Source of the DNA: Thalassomonas haliotis
GTDB taxonomy: Bacteria; Pseudomonadota; Gammaproteobacteria; Enterobacterales; Alteromonadaceae
Direction: 5' to 3'
DNA length: 64,000 bases
Assembly: GCF_028657945.1 (NCBI RefSeq)
Contig: NZ_CP059693.1
Location: forward strand, 3,534,001-3,598,000
Position numbers and translations under genes: made by a program. Under the pieces are notes generated by a model, which was not told where the DNA came from, ran no database searches, and saw only the letters and a program-made list of their open reading frames with translations. This document shows positions 10,656-21,628 of the stretch, piece after piece; within the stretch, counting starts at the first letter, position 1; each line of letters begins with the position of its first letter.

Positions 10656-11825
10656 CTATTCCCCTTCGAGTCCGCGCACCGGTTTTAACTGCTCCCAGCC
10701 GTGACAGGAAGGACACGACCAGTAATGGGTGCTGCTGTTAAAACCACAGGTATGGCAAGTATAACGGGGTCTCATGTTTAAATAAGCCGAGATCAGCTCT
10801 TTAATCACATCTAAGCCTTCACTGGTGTGATTATCCTCAGAGTCTGTCATCTGCATTTTAACGAAATGCTTAAAGCCGCGAATCGTCGGCCGGCGTTTCA
10901 GCGCCGACAATAAAAATTCTTTTGCCTTATTAATACCGTACTTTGATTCCAGGTGGCTCAGATATTTCAGCAAGGCGCTGGAACTGCCGGTTTCTTCATA
11001 AACCTTACGAATAAAAGTAAAAAATTCTTCTTCAATATCCTGGTGCACATAACAGGCGTGCATAGGTTCGATAACCTCGGGGAAAAAGTCCTTGTCCTGC
11101 TGGTATATATCCCGATAACACTGGCTCGCTTCCCGGTATTGTTGATGGTTTTCATAAATCTGCGCCATCAGCCAGTTAGCACGGCAAGAATTGGGATCAT
11201 AGCTTAAGGCACTTTCCAACAGTTCCAGCACTTCAATAAATTCGTCTTTCTCCAGTGCAACGGTCGCCAGCTCGCAATAGAAGTTTGCCAGGGTATGCAA
11301 AAGGCGCTTATCTTTGGTTTTAACAATGACTTTTTTTAAAGCAATGCCCTGCTGCCAGTCTTTGGTAGACTGAAAAATCTGCATCAGATAAGTCAAGGCC
11401 TTCAAGCCATAAGTTTTTGACTTTAAGACCTTAGTAAACATTTTTTCGGCGCGGTCATATAAACCGGCGCTTAAAAAGTCTTTCCCGAGTTCAAATACCG
11501 CCTGCTGTTTATCCTGGCTCGGTAAGTGCCCTTGTCTTACCAGAAATTCATGAACTTTTAATGCCCGGTCGAGCTCGCCCCGACGGCGAAATAAATTGGC
11601 CATGGCAAAGTGGGCTTCCACGGTATCATCTTCCACCTTTAAAGCTTCAATCAGGTAATCTATCGCTTTATCTTGCTGGTTGGAAAGCAGGTAATTTAAA
11701 CCGGTGGAGTATTTGATCGACAAGTCCTGCTTGGCACTTTGATCTTTTTGCTTGATGCTGTTGCGGCCCATAAACCAGCCATAACCCATGGCAATAGGTA
11801 ACAACAGAAATAACAGCTCTAGCAT
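10656..11825 (-). CDS. lapB: LapB (YciM), lipopolysaccharide assembly regulator
   Basis: A 389-residue inner-membrane protein. An N-terminal helix (about residues 2-20) anchors it, tetratricopeptide repeats fill most of the chain (for example AHFAMANLFRRRGELDRAL), and a rubredoxin-like zinc knuckle closes it with CHTCGF and CPSCHGW. In E. coli LapB steers FtsH to degrade LpxC and so balances lipopolysaccharide against phospholipid synthesis. Both Cys pairs needed for metal binding are present. The gene lies six bases after lapA and leads into pyrF. Confidence 0.95.
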   Translation of the reverse strand: MLELLFLLLPIAMGYGWFMGRNSIKQKDQSAKQDLSIKYSTGLNYLLSNQQDKAIDYLIEALKVEDDTVEAHFAMANLFRRRGELDRALKVHEFLVRQGHLPSQDKQQAVFELGKDFLSAGLYDRAEKMFTKVLKSKTYGLKALTYLMQIFQSTKDWQQGIALKKVIVKTKDKRLLHTLANFYCELATVALEKDEFIEVLELLESALSYDPNSCRANWLMAQIYENHQQYREASQCYRDIYQQDKDFFPEVIEPMHACYVHQDIEEEFFTFIRKVYEETGSSSALLKYLSHLESKYGINKAKEFLLSALKRRPTIRGFKHFVKMQMTDSEDNHTSEGLDVIKELISAYLNMRPRYTCHTCGFNSSTHYWSCPSCHGWEQLKPVRGLEGE

Positions 11826-11831
11826 ATCTTA

Positions 11832-12092
11832 TCAGCTAACCTTAATATCTTCAGAGGATGATTTTTTGCCGCCTAAGGCAGAGACGAACTTCCATAACAG
11901 GGCGGTAAGCAAGCCGAGGAAAAAACCGATACCGGTAAACAAACTTACCATTTGTGCAACTGTTGGCTTTGCCACAGCAATCAAATAGTTAAGGTCAACA
12001 ACCTGGTTATTCACAGTGGCGAAAATAAAAGCAATAGCAAACAGGATCAAGATGAAAAAAGACAAGAGAACAATGCGCAAACCAACCCCCAT
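11832..12092 (-). CDS. lapA: LapA-like membrane protein (DUF1049)
   Basis: A short inner-membrane protein of 86 residues with two hydrophobic helices (IVLLSFFILILFAIAFIF and MVSLFTGIGFFLGLLTALLW) and a cytosolic tail. This fits LapA, the partner of LapB in lipopolysaccharide assembly. I place the start at the ATG reading MGVGLRIV. The longer frame from 12128 would begin inside the ihfB terminator hairpin. No strong ribosome binding site is seen for either start. Confidence 0.85.
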   Translation of the reverse strand: MGVGLRIVLLSFFILILFAIAFIFATVNNQVVDLNYLIAVAKPTVAQMVSLFTGIGFFLGLLTALLWKFVSALGGKKSSSEDIKVS

Positions 12093-12103
12093 AAAATATT
12101 GAT

Positions 12104-12134
12104 TAAAAAAAACGGCATGCCGTAGCATGCCGTT
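12104..12134 (-). terminator. Rho-independent terminator after ihfB
   Basis: On the minus strand a 10-bp GC-rich stem (AACGGCATGC with GCATGCCGTT) is followed by eight T residues, 20 bp past the ihfB stop. The lapA start lies just beyond the T run, so lapAB needs read-through or its own promoter. Confidence 0.85.
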
Positions 12135-12153
12135 GATTAGCTAAATTAAAAAA

Positions 12154-12441
12154 TTAAGCATGAGAAAGGTTGACCCTTTCCCGTAATTCTTTACCAGGTT
12201 TAAAATGTGGAACATATTTCCCGGATAGCTCTACGGCATCACCCGTTTTAGGGTTTCTGCCTACTCGAGGAGCACGAAAATGTAGCGAAAAACTACCAAA
12301 GCCTCTTATTTCTATCCGCTCACCTTTTGACAAAGATTGCGCCATCATTTCAAGAATTTCTTTAATAGCTTGTTCGACATCTTTAGCAGACAAATGGTTT
12401 AATTTTTCTGCCAATCTTTCAATGAGTTCTGACTTGGTCAT
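12154..12441 (-). CDS. ihfB: Integration host factor beta subunit
   Basis: A 95-residue DNA-bending protein of the HU/IHF family that pairs with IhfA in the nucleoid. Recognisable are [11 protein letters not shown] at the N-terminus, [12 protein letters not shown], and the DNA-wrapping arm [12 protein letters not shown] with the intercalating proline. The length agrees with E. coli IhfB (94). It follows rpsA, as in enteric bacteria. Confidence 0.97.
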   Translation of the reverse strand: MTKSELIERLAEKLNHLSAKDVEQAIKEILEMMAQSLSKGERIEIRGFGSFSLHFRAPRVGRNPKTGDAVELSGKYVPHFKPGKELRERVNLSHA

Positions 12442-12490
12442 TCGACCTCCCAGTGATTCATTTAGCTTCGCGCCAATGGAGTTAAAACTT

Positions 12491-12531
12491 GAGGGGAAGC
12501 ATTTCCCAAAGGTTGATGAAACCTTCCCCTC
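12491..12531 (-). terminator. Inverted repeat between rpsA and ihfB
   Basis: A 9-bp stem GAGGGGAAG / CTTCCCCTC surrounds a 23-base loop, 17 bp downstream of the rpsA stop. No uninterrupted T run follows on the minus strand, so partial termination or transcript stabilisation is more likely than a full stop. Confidence 0.45.
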
Positions 12532-12547
12532 ACCTGCCCGCTAAAAA

Positions 12548-14212
12548 TTAGTTTTTAGCGTTTTTAAATGCTTCGGCCATAGCATTTGAGAAACCAGCGT
12601 CTTCGCTCTTGTTAAGGCTTTCCATGGCTTGACGTTCGTCAGCCTGGTCTTTCGCTTTAACAGATAAGCTGATAGTGCGGTTCTTACGATCTACACCAAC
12701 AAACTTAGTTTCTACACTGTCACCAACAGATAATTCTGTCGTGGCATCTTCTACGCGGTCAACTGAGATATCAGCAGCACGTAAGTAACCTTCAACGCCT
12801 TCGGCTAATTCTACTTTAGCACCTTTAGCATCTACTTCGATGACCTTACCAGTAACAATAGCACCTTTTTTGTTATCTGTCAGATACATATTGAACGGAT
12901 CGTCTTCGGCTTGTTTAACGCCTAAAGAGATACGCTCGCGCTCTGGGTCAACCTGAAGAACAACAGCTGTGATCTCGTCACCTTTCTTGTATTCACGAAC
13001 AACTTCTTCACCGCCGTTCCAAGAAATATCAGATAAGTGAACCAGACCGTCAATGCCGCCGTCAAGGCCGATGAAGATACCGAAGTCAGTGATTGACTTG
13101 ATCTTACCGCTAACTTTGTCACCTTTGTTGAAGTTCTTAGCGAACTCTTCCCAAGGGTTCGGGATGCATTGCTTAAGGCCAAGAGAAATACGACGACGCT
13201 CTTCGTCAATTTCAAGTACCATAACTTCAACAGTATCACCCAGGTTAACAACCTTAGATGGGTGGATGTTTTTGTTAGTCCAATCCATTTCAGAAACGTG
13301 AACAAGACCTTCAACGCCTTCCTGGATTTCAACGAAACAACCGTAGTCGGTCAGGTTAGTGATACGACCAGAAAGCTTAGAACCTTCTGGGTAACGGTTA
13401 GCAATAGCTACCCATGGATCTTCGCCTAACTGCTTCATACCCAGAGATACACGGGTACGCTCACGGTCGAACTTAAGTACTTTAACTTGGATTTCATCGC
13501 CAACGTTAACGATTTCACTTGGGTGCTTAACGCGCTTCCAAGCCATGTCGGTGATGTGCAATAAGCCGTCAATGCCGCCAAGATCTACGAACGCACCGTA
13601 GTCAGTCAGGTTCTTAACGATACCTTTAACTTCTTGACCTTCTTGCAAGGACTCTAATAATTGATCACGTTCTTCACTGCTTTCGTTTTCGATAACAGCA
13701 CGACGAGAAACAACAACGTTATTACGCTTTTGATCAAGCTTAATAACTTTGAATTCTAAATCTTTACCTTCAAGATGAGCTGTGTCACGTACCGGACGTA
13801 CATCTACCAGTGAACCAGGTAAGAAAGCACGGATATTGCTCACTTCAACAGTGAAACCGCCTTTAACTTTACCGTTGATAACACCGATAACAGTCTCTTT
13901 TTCTTCGTAAGCTTTTTCAAGCACTTGCCAAGCTTCGTGGCGTTTTGCTTTTTCACGAGAAAGGATAGTTTCACCGAAACCGTCATCCGTTGCATCTAGA
14001 GCAACATCGATTTCATCGCCGATATTGATTTCTACTTCACCAGACGTGTTCTTGAACTGGTCGATAGAAATAACACTTTCAGATTTTAAGCCGGCGTCAA
14101 CAATAACGTTGTCTTTGTTGATGGCTACCACGGTTCCTTTGATAATAGAACCTGGACGTGTTTCGATTTCTTTTAAACTTTCTTCAAAAAGTTGTGCAAA
14201 ATTTTCAGTCAT
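12548..14212 (-). CDS. rpsA: 30S ribosomal protein S1
   Basis: A 554-residue protein built from six S1 (OB-fold) repeats, with the repeated pattern [23 protein letters not shown]. It binds mRNA and brings it to the 30S subunit. The first two repeats are diverged and serve ribosome docking, while repeats three to six bind RNA. The length is close to E. coli S1 (557). It lies 121 bp downstream of cmk. Known S1 genes repress their own translation through the leader; I cannot verify such a structure here. Confidence 0.98.
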   Translation of the reverse strand: MTENFAQLFEESLKEIETRPGSIIKGTVVAINKDNVIVDAGLKSESVISIDQFKNTSGEVEINIGDEIDVALDATDDGFGETILSREKAKRHEAWQVLEKAYEEKETVIGVINGKVKGGFTVEVSNIRAFLPGSLVDVRPVRDTAHLEGKDLEFKVIKLDQKRNNVVVSRRAVIENESSEERDQLLESLQEGQEVKGIVKNLTDYGAFVDLGGIDGLLHITDMAWKRVKHPSEIVNVGDEIQVKVLKFDRERTRVSLGMKQLGEDPWVAIANRYPEGSKLSGRITNLTDYGCFVEIQEGVEGLVHVSEMDWTNKNIHPSKVVNLGDTVEVMVLEIDEERRRISLGLKQCIPNPWEEFAKNFNKGDKVSGKIKSITDFGIFIGLDGGIDGLVHLSDISWNGGEEVVREYKKGDEITAVVLQVDPERERISLGVKQAEDDPFNMYLTDNKKGAIVTGKVIEVDAKGAKVELAEGVEGYLRAADISVDRVEDATTELSVGDSVETKFVGVDRKNRTISLSVKAKDQADERQAMESLNKSEDAGFSNAMAEAFKNAKN

Positions 14213-14333
14213 AACCTGTGTATATACTCAGTTATTAATCCAATCAACTTGCCTGTGTCATGGGGTTATTGATAAAGCCTTATGCATCCTTACAATAGGC
14301 ATATATTTTGTTCTCTTAATAATAGAATTAAAA

Positions 14334-15026
14334 TTAAGAGGCTTTGTCCTGCGTTAATTTCTCATTGGTAAACGAGAGGATTTTATTCACCACTTCTTGT
14401 ATAGAAAGGCTAGTAGAATCAACTATTAACGCCCCCTCTGCCGGCACTAGCGGCGCGACAGGACGGGTACGATCCCGTTCGTCTCGCTGACGTATGTCAT
14501 CCAAAAGGCGCCCGATTTTAACATCAAAGCCTTTTTCTTTCAACTGTTTAAATCGCCGCTCGGCTCTTTCTTCGGCGCTGGCGGTTAAAAAAACCTTCAC
14601 CGGGGCATCGGGGAAAACCACAGTGCCCATATCACGCCCGTCGGCCACCAGGCCCGGTGACGTCTTAAAAGCGCGCTGGCGTCTTAATAACGCTTCGCGC
14701 ACTCTCGGAAAAGCCGCAACTTTCGAAGCCAGTTCGCCGATTTCTTCGGTGCGGATGGAATGGGTGACATTCTCCCCTTCAAGGATGATTTTAACCTCTT
14801 CCCCGGTGACTTCAAACTGCACATCTAAATGCGCCGCCATCGGGATCAGGGGCTCTTCCTCTTCAACACTGACATTATGGTGCTGGATTGCAACCGCCAG
14901 CACCCGGTAAATAGCGCCGCTGTCAAGCAGGTGCCAGCCGAGCTGGTCGGCGATAATTTTCGCAACCGTACCCTTTCCGGCGCCGCTCGGGCCATCTACT
15001 GTAATTACGGGGACTTGTTCGTTCAT
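14334..15026 (-). CDS. cmk: Cytidylate kinase
   Basis: A 230-residue nucleoside monophosphate kinase that phosphorylates CMP and dCMP with ATP. The P-loop GPSGAGKGT sits at about residues 12-20. Family motifs [24 protein letters not shown] and the lid-region arginines in [10 protein letters not shown] are present. The start codon lies four bases after the aroA stop, so the two are probably co-transcribed and coupled. Confidence 0.97.
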   Translation of the reverse strand: MNEQVPVITVDGPSGAGKGTVAKIIADQLGWHLLDSGAIYRVLAVAIQHHNVSVEEEEPLIPMAAHLDVQFEVTGEEVKIILEGENVTHSIRTEEIGELASKVAAFPRVREALLRRQRAFKTSPGLVADGRDMGTVVFPDAPVKVFLTASAEERAERRFKQLKEKGFDVKIGRLLDDIRQRDERDRTRPVAPLVPAEGALIVDSTSLSIQEVVNKILSFTNEKLTQDKAS

Positions 15027-15030
15027 TTGA

Positions 15031-16362
15031 TTATTCCTGATTTAGCGACAGGCCTACTTGATTTGCCAAAGTTACAAAGTTTGGAAATGAAGTGGCGACG
15101 TTATCACAATCCAATATCGTGACCGCGCCGGTCGCTCTTAATGAGCTGATAGCAAACGACATGGCAATACGGTGATCATCCTGGCTGTCCACTGTGCCAG
15201 AAGTGATTTGTCCACCGATAATATCAATACCATCGTCATATACCGTACAGTTTATATCTAAAATGGTTAAACCATCAGCCATCGCCTGTATGCGATCACT
15301 TTCTTTGACTCTTAATTCTTCTGCTCCGCGCAAACGTGTCGTGCCACTCGCGCAAGCTGCGGCAATAAATATAGCGGGGAATTCGTCAATGGCAAGGGGA
15401 ACATCGCTTTCATCGATATCAATGCCTTGTAAATTCGACGATTTTACCAGGATATCGGCAACCGGCTCCCCGCCTGCCATGCGTTCGTTCATCACGGTGA
15501 GATCGCCATTCATTTGTTTCAAAATATTTATCGCACCGATACGGGTCGGGTTCATGCCGACATTTTTGATGGTTATCTGACCTGCTTTGGCAATCAGGCC
15601 CGCCACCATAAAAAACGTCGCCGATGAAATATCACCCGGCACCTGAATATCACAAGCTTTAAGCTTGTGGCCGCCTTCGATGGAAATCTTATTACCTTCA
15701 ACGGTTACCGGGTAACCAAAGGCGGTCAGCATACGCTCGGTATGATCCCGGGTAATGCCCGGCTCGGTGACGCTGGTGGTGCCATTGGCGTACATGCCGG
15801 CCAGTAAGACACAAGATTTTACCTGGGCACTGGCCATAGGCAAATCATAGTGAATCGCCTTTAACTGCTGATCTTGTCCCAGGGCCTGGGTTACCACAGG
15901 CGGGGTACCGTCACTGGCGGCATCGATATTGGCGCCCATCTGTTTTAACGGCGTGATCACCCGCCCCATCGGGCGTTTGTTCAGCGAGCTGTCACCGGCC
16001 ATGCTGGTGCCAAAACGCTGTCCGGCCAAAATACCGGATAACAAACGAATAGACGTACCGGAGTTTCCGATATCCAGCGGTTTTTCTGGCGCCGTTAAAC
16101 CGCGTAAGCCTTTACCATAAACAATCACATTTTGCTCAACATCCGGCCCTTCAATTTCAATGCCCATGGCTTTAAAGCTGTTCATGGTGGCCAGGCAATC
16201 CTGACCCGGTAAAAAACCGGAAATACGGGTTATGCCTTCGGCCAGTGCGCCAAACATAATAGAGCGGTGAGAAACCGATTTATCCCCGGGAACAGTGATC
16301 TCTCCGTTAACGGCATTAGCGGGAGTTGCGATAAAACTAAGCGATGTTGATTCTTGTGACAT
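15031..16362 (-). CDS. aroA: 3-phosphoshikimate 1-carboxyvinyltransferase (EPSP synthase)
   Basis: A 443-residue shikimate-pathway enzyme that joins PEP to shikimate 3-phosphate. The N-terminal motif [11 protein letters not shown], the substrate loop [15 protein letters not shown], and the C-terminal [10 protein letters not shown] and DDHRIAMS are all intact. The form LDIGNSGT with Gly then Asn-Ser-Gly-Thr, as well as the slightly long chain, suggests the class II-like branch rather than the E. coli type, but I would not press this. It sits between serC and cmk. Confidence 0.97.
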   Translation of the reverse strand: MSQESTSLSFIATPANAVNGEITVPGDKSVSHRSIMFGALAEGITRISGFLPGQDCLATMNSFKAMGIEIEGPDVEQNVIVYGKGLRGLTAPEKPLDIGNSGTSIRLLSGILAGQRFGTSMAGDSSLNKRPMGRVITPLKQMGANIDAASDGTPPVVTQALGQDQQLKAIHYDLPMASAQVKSCVLLAGMYANGTTSVTEPGITRDHTERMLTAFGYPVTVEGNKISIEGGHKLKACDIQVPGDISSATFFMVAGLIAKAGQITIKNVGMNPTRIGAINILKQMNGDLTVMNERMAGGEPVADILVKSSNLQGIDIDESDVPLAIDEFPAIFIAAACASGTTRLRGAEELRVKESDRIQAMADGLTILDINCTVYDDGIDIIGGQITSGTVDSQDDHRIAMSFAISSLRATGAVTILDCDNVATSFPNFVTLANQVGLSLNQE

Positions 16363-16522
16363 GTTTTTTCCAGATTATTGTTTATAAGTATGAAATAGCA
16401 CCTTTATAAATCTTTATAATTGCTTTATGACACCTTTAGCCAGCTAGCCAGGCACGGCCCATCCCGGCAAAGGTGAGATCCACTATAAGTGCTGTTTACT
16501 CCTGTTTGTTACTGCTTGTTGA

Positions 16523-17617
16523 TTACTGCTGTTTACTTTGCTCTGCGGCAAATTTATCCATAAAGGCGACCAGGGCTTTAACCCCTTCAATCGGCATAGC
16601 GTTATAAATACTGGCACGCATGCCTCCCACCATCCGGTGCCCTTTAAGGGCAAGCAACCCCTGTTGTTCGGCTTGTGCTAAAAACCGGGCATTTAAACTT
16701 TCATCTTGCAGCCAAAACGGTACATTCATTAAGCTGCGCTGCTCGACAACAACGTTATTATAATAAAAGCCGCTATTGTCTATATATTGATACAATAGCT
16801 GCGCTTTGGCTTGATTGCGTTTGGCTATTTCCGCCACCCCGCCTATGCCTTTAAGCCATTTAAAGACCAGGCCGGCTAAATACCAGGCATAGGTTGGCGG
16901 AGTATTATACATGGAATCATTCTCTGCCAGCAGCCGGTAGTTCATAATAGCCGGCGTGCCTTTAGCGGCATTGCCGAGTAAATCTTCCCGTACTATCACT
17001 AAAGTTAACCCCGACGGACCGATATTTTTCTGGGCGCCGGCATAAATAAGGCCAAATTTCGTGACATCGATTTCATGAGATAAAATCGTCGATGACATAT
17101 CCGCGACAATCGGTACTCCATGAGTTTCCGGCAAATCAAAAATTTCTATACCGTCTACGGTTTCATTGGGACAAAAATGTACATAGGCAGCTGCTTTATT
17201 TAACTGCCAATCCTGTGGCGCCAACACGCTTTTACTGTCGGTATGTTCCTGGGTGATATCAAGAATATTAATATCGCCGTATTGGGCAGCTTCTTTTGCC
17301 GCCGCTTTTGACCAGGAGCCGGAGACGATATAGTCCGCAGATTTGCCCTTGCTCAAAAGATTTAAAGGCACGGCAGAAAACTGTCCGCGGCCGCCGCCAT
17401 GACAAAAAAGTACTTTATAATTTTCAGGGATATTGAGTAATTGGCGCAGATCTGCCTCTGCCTGGCTCGCCAGGGCAACAAACTCCTTGCTGCGATGACT
17501 TAGTTCCATTACCGAGCAGCCTGTATCCTGCCAGTTAATAAACTCTTGCTGAGCCTTAATCATTACCTCATGGGGTAACATGGCCGGCCCCGCACAAAAA
17601 TTAAAAATACCAGACAT
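16523..17617 (-). CDS. serC: Phosphoserine aminotransferase
   Basis: A 364-residue PLP enzyme of serine and pyridoxine synthesis that converts 3-phosphohydroxypyruvate and glutamate to phosphoserine and 2-oxoglutarate. Visible are [11 protein letters not shown] at the N-terminus, [22 protein letters not shown], the PLP lysine in [12 protein letters not shown] and the C-terminal [13 protein letters not shown] chose the ATG reading MSGIFNF, where the family begins. A TTG three codons upstream (17626) stands closer to the AGAGGA ribosome binding site and may be the real start. Confidence 0.95.
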   Translation of the reverse strand: MSGIFNFCAGPAMLPHEVMIKAQQEFINWQDTGCSVMELSHRSKEFVALASQAEADLRQLLNIPENYKVLFCHGGGRGQFSAVPLNLLSKGKSADYIVSGSWSKAAAKEAAQYGDINILDITQEHTDSKSVLAPQDWQLNKAAAYVHFCPNETVDGIEIFDLPETHGVPIVADMSSTILSHEIDVTKFGLIYAGAQKNIGPSGLTLVIVREDLLGNAAKGTPAIMNYRLLAENDSMYNTPPTYAWYLAGLVFKWLKGIGGVAEIAKRNQAKAQLLYQYIDNSGFYYNNVVVEQRSLMNVPFWLQDESLNARFLAQAEQQGLLALKGHRMVGGMRASIYNAMPIEGVKALVAFMDKFAAEQSKQQ

Positions 17618-17710
17618 ATAACGCAATTATCCTCTGTTAATAGTGTTTTGCTTTTTTCTTCTTGATTTCATGAGCTTCAAAAGCTGCCGCCGCCAGTGAG
17701 AGCGGCAAAG

Positions 17711-17743
17711 ATAAAATAAAAAAGGGCGGTAAAGCCGCCCTTA
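17711..17743 (-). terminator. Rho-independent terminator after gyrA
   Basis: An 8-bp GC stem (AGGGCGGC with GCCGCCCT, loop TTTA-like) is followed by an unbroken T run on the minus strand, 21 bp after the gyrA stop. It separates gyrA from serC. Confidence 0.85.
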
Positions 17744-17763
17744 ATAATTATCCGTTGCGGTGG

Positions 17764-20457
17764 TTATTCCTCATCACCGCTATCGAGGGTTTCGCCGTCG
17801 TTTTCGGCAGCGCCCTGCTCTGAAGCCTCTGTCGCTTCAGCTGAAGACGCCTGGCTTTCGGCTGAAGGCTCAGCAGACGCTTCATCACCTTGCTCGCTTT
17901 CTTCGATTTCATCGATACGCTGCAAGGCCACCACATGTTCGTCTTCCGCGGTACGAATCAAACGTACCCCTTGGGTATTTCGGCCGATAACGCTGACTTC
18001 ATTGACCCGGGTGCGTACTAAGGTGCCGTTATCGGTGATCAGCATGATTTCATCCTGCTCTTCCACCTGAACCGCCCCCACCACAGGACCGTTACGCTCA
18101 CTGACCTTAATAGAAACTACACCTTTAGTCGCACGACTCTTAGCAGGATATTCTTCCAGCTCGGTACGCTTACCAAAACCGTTTTCGGTGACCGTTAATA
18201 CCGGACCGTCATTGTGGGGCACGATAAGCGAGACAACCTTCTCATCCCCCTCTAGTTTCATGCCGCGTACACCTGTGGCATTACGGCCAACCGGTTTAAC
18301 AACAAAATTCTCATCTTCCGGGTTTTTCTTGCCTTCGGTAAAGCGTACCACCTTGCCGGCATCGGAGAACAACATGATGTCGTTATCCCCCTTGGTGATA
18401 TCAACGCCTATCAGGGTATCGTCTTCACGTAAGTTAATGGCAATGATGCCGTTGGCACGCGGACGGGAATATTCCGTCAGGCGGGTTTTCTTCACCGTAC
18501 CCGAGGCTGTTGCCATAAAGATAAATTTATCTTCTTCGTATTCACGTACCGGTAAGATAGCGGTGATACGTTCGTCATCTTCAAGCGGCAAGATGTTGAC
18601 AATCGGACGGCCGCGGGCCGTTCTGCTTGCCAGCGGCAACTGGAATACTTTTAACCAGTACATGCGTCCCCGGTTGGAGAAACACAAAATGGTATCATGG
18701 GTATTAGCCACCAGCAGACGTTCGATAAAGTCTTCTTCCTTCATCTTAGTCGCGGCTTTCCCCTTACCACCACGGCGCTGGGCTTCATAATCGGTTAATG
18801 CCTGGTATTTAACATAACCTTCGTGGGACAGGGTCACCACGACATCTTCTTCGTTGATCAAGTCTTCCATAGACAGATCATGAGAAGCAGAGCTGATCTC
18901 GGTACGACGTTCATCACCAAAATCATCACGAATCACTTCCAGCTCTTCGCGGATAACTTCCATCAAACGCTCAGGCGATGCCAGAATATGCATCAATTCG
19001 GCAATCAGGTCTAATAACGCTTTGTACTCACTTAGAATTTTTTCATGTTCTAAGCCGGTTAACTTATGCAGTCTTAAGTCCAGAATAGCCTGGGCTTGTT
19101 GAATGGTTAAGTAATACTGACCGTCGCGGATACCAAATTCAGGTTCCAACCACTCAGGACGTGCAGCATCATTGCCGGCTGCGCTGAGCATATCGGCAAC
19201 ATTACCTAAGTCCCAGCCGCGGGAAATCAGGGCTTCCTTGGCTTCGCTTGGCGACGGTGAGTTCTTGATCAGTTCAATGATAGGGTCGATATTGGCCAGG
19301 GCAATCGACAAACCTTCAAGGATATGCGCACGCTCACGGGCTTTACGTAATTCAAAAATGGTGCGGCGGGTGACCACTTCACGGCGGTGCAGCACAAAGG
19401 CTTCGAGCATTTCTTTGATATTGAATAATTTCGGCTGGCCATTCGCCAGTGCCACCATATTCAAACCAAAAGAAACCTGCATTTGCGTCAGTTTATAAAG
19501 GTTGTTTAATACCACCTCGCCAACTTCGCCGCGTTTGACCTCGATGACCATACGCATGCCGTCTTTATCCGACTCATCACGCAGGGCGGAAATGCCTTCG
19601 ATGCGTTTTTCTTTAACCAACTCGGCCATTTTTTCAATCAAACGTGCCTTATTCACCTGATAAGGTAATTCGTGCACTATGATGGTTTCTTTGCCTGAAG
19701 TTTCATTCACTTCAATTTCAGCGCGGGCGCGGATTTTGATTTTACCGCGGCCACTGCGATAGGCTTCCTGAATACCGGCACGGCCACTGATGATACCCGC
19801 GGTCGGAAAATCCGGTCCCGGGATATACTGCATGATTTCTTCTATGGTGATGTCGCTGTTTTCAATCAGCGCCAGACAACCGTTGATCACTTCGGTCAGG
19901 TTATGCGGCGGAATGTTAGTCGCCATACCCACGGCAATACCTGAGGTACCGTTTACCAGTAAGTTAGGAATGCGGGTCGGCATTACCGCCGGTATATGCT
20001 CAGTGCCGTCATAGTTAGGCACGAAATCAACGGTTTCTTTGTCTAAGTCCGCCAGGATGGAATGGGCAATTTTTGCCATACGAATTTCGGTATAACGCAT
20101 CGCCGCGGCAGAATCGCCGTCAACCGAGCCGAAGTTACCTTGTCCGTCAACCAACATGTAACGCAAGGAGAATGGCTGTGCCATCCTGACAATAGTGTCA
20201 TAAACAGCGGTATCACCATGCGGGTGATATTTACCGATAACGTCACCAACTACACGGGCAGACTTTTTATATGCTTTATTCCAGTCGTTGCCCAAGACGT
20301 TCATGGCGTATAATACGCGGCGGTGAACGGGTTTGAGGCCATCGCGTACATCTGGAAGTGCACGCCCGACGATTACACTCATGGCGTAATCTAAGTATGA
20401 GGTTTTAAGCTCATCTTCAATATTAACTGGAACTATTTCTTTAGCCAGATCGGTCAT
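17764..20457 (-). CDS. gyrA: DNA gyrase subunit A
   Basis: An 897-residue type II topoisomerase subunit that cuts and rejoins DNA in the A2B2 gyrase. The catalytic tyrosine is Tyr122 in [10 protein letters not shown]. The quinolone-pocket segment reads GDTAVYD, with Thr83 and Asp87 in E. coli numbering. The C-terminal beta-pinwheel carries the GyrA box QRRGGKG. The last 50 or so residues form an acidic Ser/Glu/Ala-rich tail, longer than in E. coli (875 residues in total there). It is a single gene, with the terminator at 17711 behind it. Confidence 0.98.
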   Translation of the reverse strand: MTDLAKEIVPVNIEDELKTSYLDYAMSVIVGRALPDVRDGLKPVHRRVLYAMNVLGNDWNKAYKKSARVVGDVIGKYHPHGDTAVYDTIVRMAQPFSLRYMLVDGQGNFGSVDGDSAAAMRYTEIRMAKIAHSILADLDKETVDFVPNYDGTEHIPAVMPTRIPNLLVNGTSGIAVGMATNIPPHNLTEVINGCLALIENSDITIEEIMQYIPGPDFPTAGIISGRAGIQEAYRSGRGKIKIRARAEIEVNETSGKETIIVHELPYQVNKARLIEKMAELVKEKRIEGISALRDESDKDGMRMVIEVKRGEVGEVVLNNLYKLTQMQVSFGLNMVALANGQPKLFNIKEMLEAFVLHRREVVTRRTIFELRKARERAHILEGLSIALANIDPIIELIKNSPSPSEAKEALISRGWDLGNVADMLSAAGNDAARPEWLEPEFGIRDGQYYLTIQQAQAILDLRLHKLTGLEHEKILSEYKALLDLIAELMHILASPERLMEVIREELEVIRDDFGDERRTEISSASHDLSMEDLINEEDVVVTLSHEGYVKYQALTDYEAQRRGGKGKAATKMKEEDFIERLLVANTHDTILCFSNRGRMYWLKVFQLPLASRTARGRPIVNILPLEDDERITAILPVREYEEDKFIFMATASGTVKKTRLTEYSRPRANGIIAINLREDDTLIGVDITKGDNDIMLFSDAGKVVRFTEGKKNPEDENFVVKPVGRNATGVRGMKLEGDEKVVSLIVPHNDGPVLTVTENGFGKRTELEEYPAKSRATKGVVSIKVSERNGPVVGAVQVEEQDEIMLITDNGTLVRTRVNEVSVIGRNTQGVRLIRTAEDEHVVALQRIDEIEESEQGDEASAEPSAESQASSAEATEASEQGAAENDGETLDSGDEE

Positions 20458-20799
20458 AAATCGACGGTATCCCTTAAATCAGAAAATTTTCGAACTTATT
20501 ATTCTTAATCGACTGGGGATATTAGCACAAAATATTGGCCGGCAATACTGCTTTGTGAGGGATAATTTACTCTAGAATTTCCAGCGGGGAAAATCGTTGG
20601 TTTTATCGGCACCAGATAAAGGTAAAGCATTGATAAAAAGGCGGTAAAAGCAGGGCGTTATACAAGGGAATTCTAAATTGAAACTGAGCGCGTGGCGATT
20701 GAAAACCGCTCAAAGGTCAGAATTTAACCGCTGTTGGCGGCTTAACCGATATTATTTCCCGACCGAAACGGCTGTCGGCCGGGAGAAGATAAAACAGAG
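20458..20799 (-). other. Intergenic region upstream of gyrA
   Basis: 342 bp without a plausible gene. The end next to gyrA should hold its promoter, though I cannot name boxes with confidence. Near the other end an imperfect inverted repeat (TCCCGACCGA...TCGGCCGGGA, 20757-20784) lies 16 bp beyond the stop of the DUF962 gene and could fold into a hairpin at its transcript end. No T run follows. Confidence 0.5.
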
Positions 20800-21357
20800 T
20801 TATGCTTTTGCCTGTTCCAGAAGCAGGCGTTTCTCCACCGCCTGGTCATGAATATCTTTTGCCATCACCTTATTAAGTCCCAGGGCAAAATAAATTTCAG
20901 CAATTAAAAACAGTGGCCCTATCAACAGCTGATTTAAGTCATCAATAAAAGCGGGTTTGGCTTTCTCAAAGCCATGGCCGATAAATTGGAAAACCCAGCC
21001 GACAAAAAATATGATGCCTGCCAACAGGTAGCTGCCCTCTCCCTGGGCAAGGAGGTGCGCACCATAAAAAACAGGGAAAAAGCAAGCCAAAATCATCAGC
21101 GCCAGGGGAATATGCAGCATAAAGTAATACACCATAACGGCTGCGGCGACGGCCAGCGCCAGGGTAAAGCGGTAACTGCCGCTGATAAAATCAGGCAGGC
21201 TCGCCGCATCTAATGACACTTCAAAGGTAACCGTACTCAGCACCAGGGCAATCGAGAAGATGATCAGGGGAATACCGATAAAATGGGTGATCATGTTATT
21301 GCGGTTAAGATGGACACTTTTATAATTGGCCAGTTGCTCTGTGATTGTTTTCATCAT
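20800..21357 (-). CDS. Mpo1-like / DUF962 membrane protein
   Basis: A 185-residue integral membrane protein. The N-terminal pattern YKSVHLNRNNMITHFIGIP, with its conserved His and Asn residues, marks the DUF962 family. Four hydrophobic segments follow, then GWVFQFIGHGFEKAKPA and a last helix. The yeast member Mpo1 is an iron-dependent dioxygenase in fatty acid alpha-oxidation, and the histidines here are compatible with metal binding. Function in bacteria is inferred only. Two consecutive ATG codons begin the frame. Confidence 0.85.
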   Translation of the reverse strand: MMKTITEQLANYKSVHLNRNNMITHFIGIPLIIFSIALVLSTVTFEVSLDAASLPDFISGSYRFTLALAVAAAVMVYYFMLHIPLALMILACFFPVFYGAHLLAQGEGSYLLAGIIFFVGWVFQFIGHGFEKAKPAFIDDLNQLLIGPLFLIAEIYFALGLNKVMAKDIHDQAVEKRLLLEQAKA

Positions 21358-21628
21358 TTATCAACTTATGTTCGTGAATATGCATCTTAATTTATGAAGC
21401 CCTTATCATAAAAGCAATAGTAAATTCACCCCAAACCCGGTGCTTTAAGCCTGGCAATACCAGCAAAAAATACCAATAAGCCATGCATAAACAAGAAATA
21501 AGCAATGCCTGCAAATAAATCAATAAAACCTTTCCCCCTTAGATGACAATTTGTTGATGTTAATCACTAGGTTTGCCGACAAGTTTCGTTTAGAATCCTC
21601 TCATCTATCCATAATTGCTAAACCCTAA

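Noticed and set aside
14314-14341. Inverted repeat CTCTTAA...TTAAGAG at the cmk end
   Set aside because: AT-rich and overlapping the cmk stop, with no T run; too weak to call a terminator.
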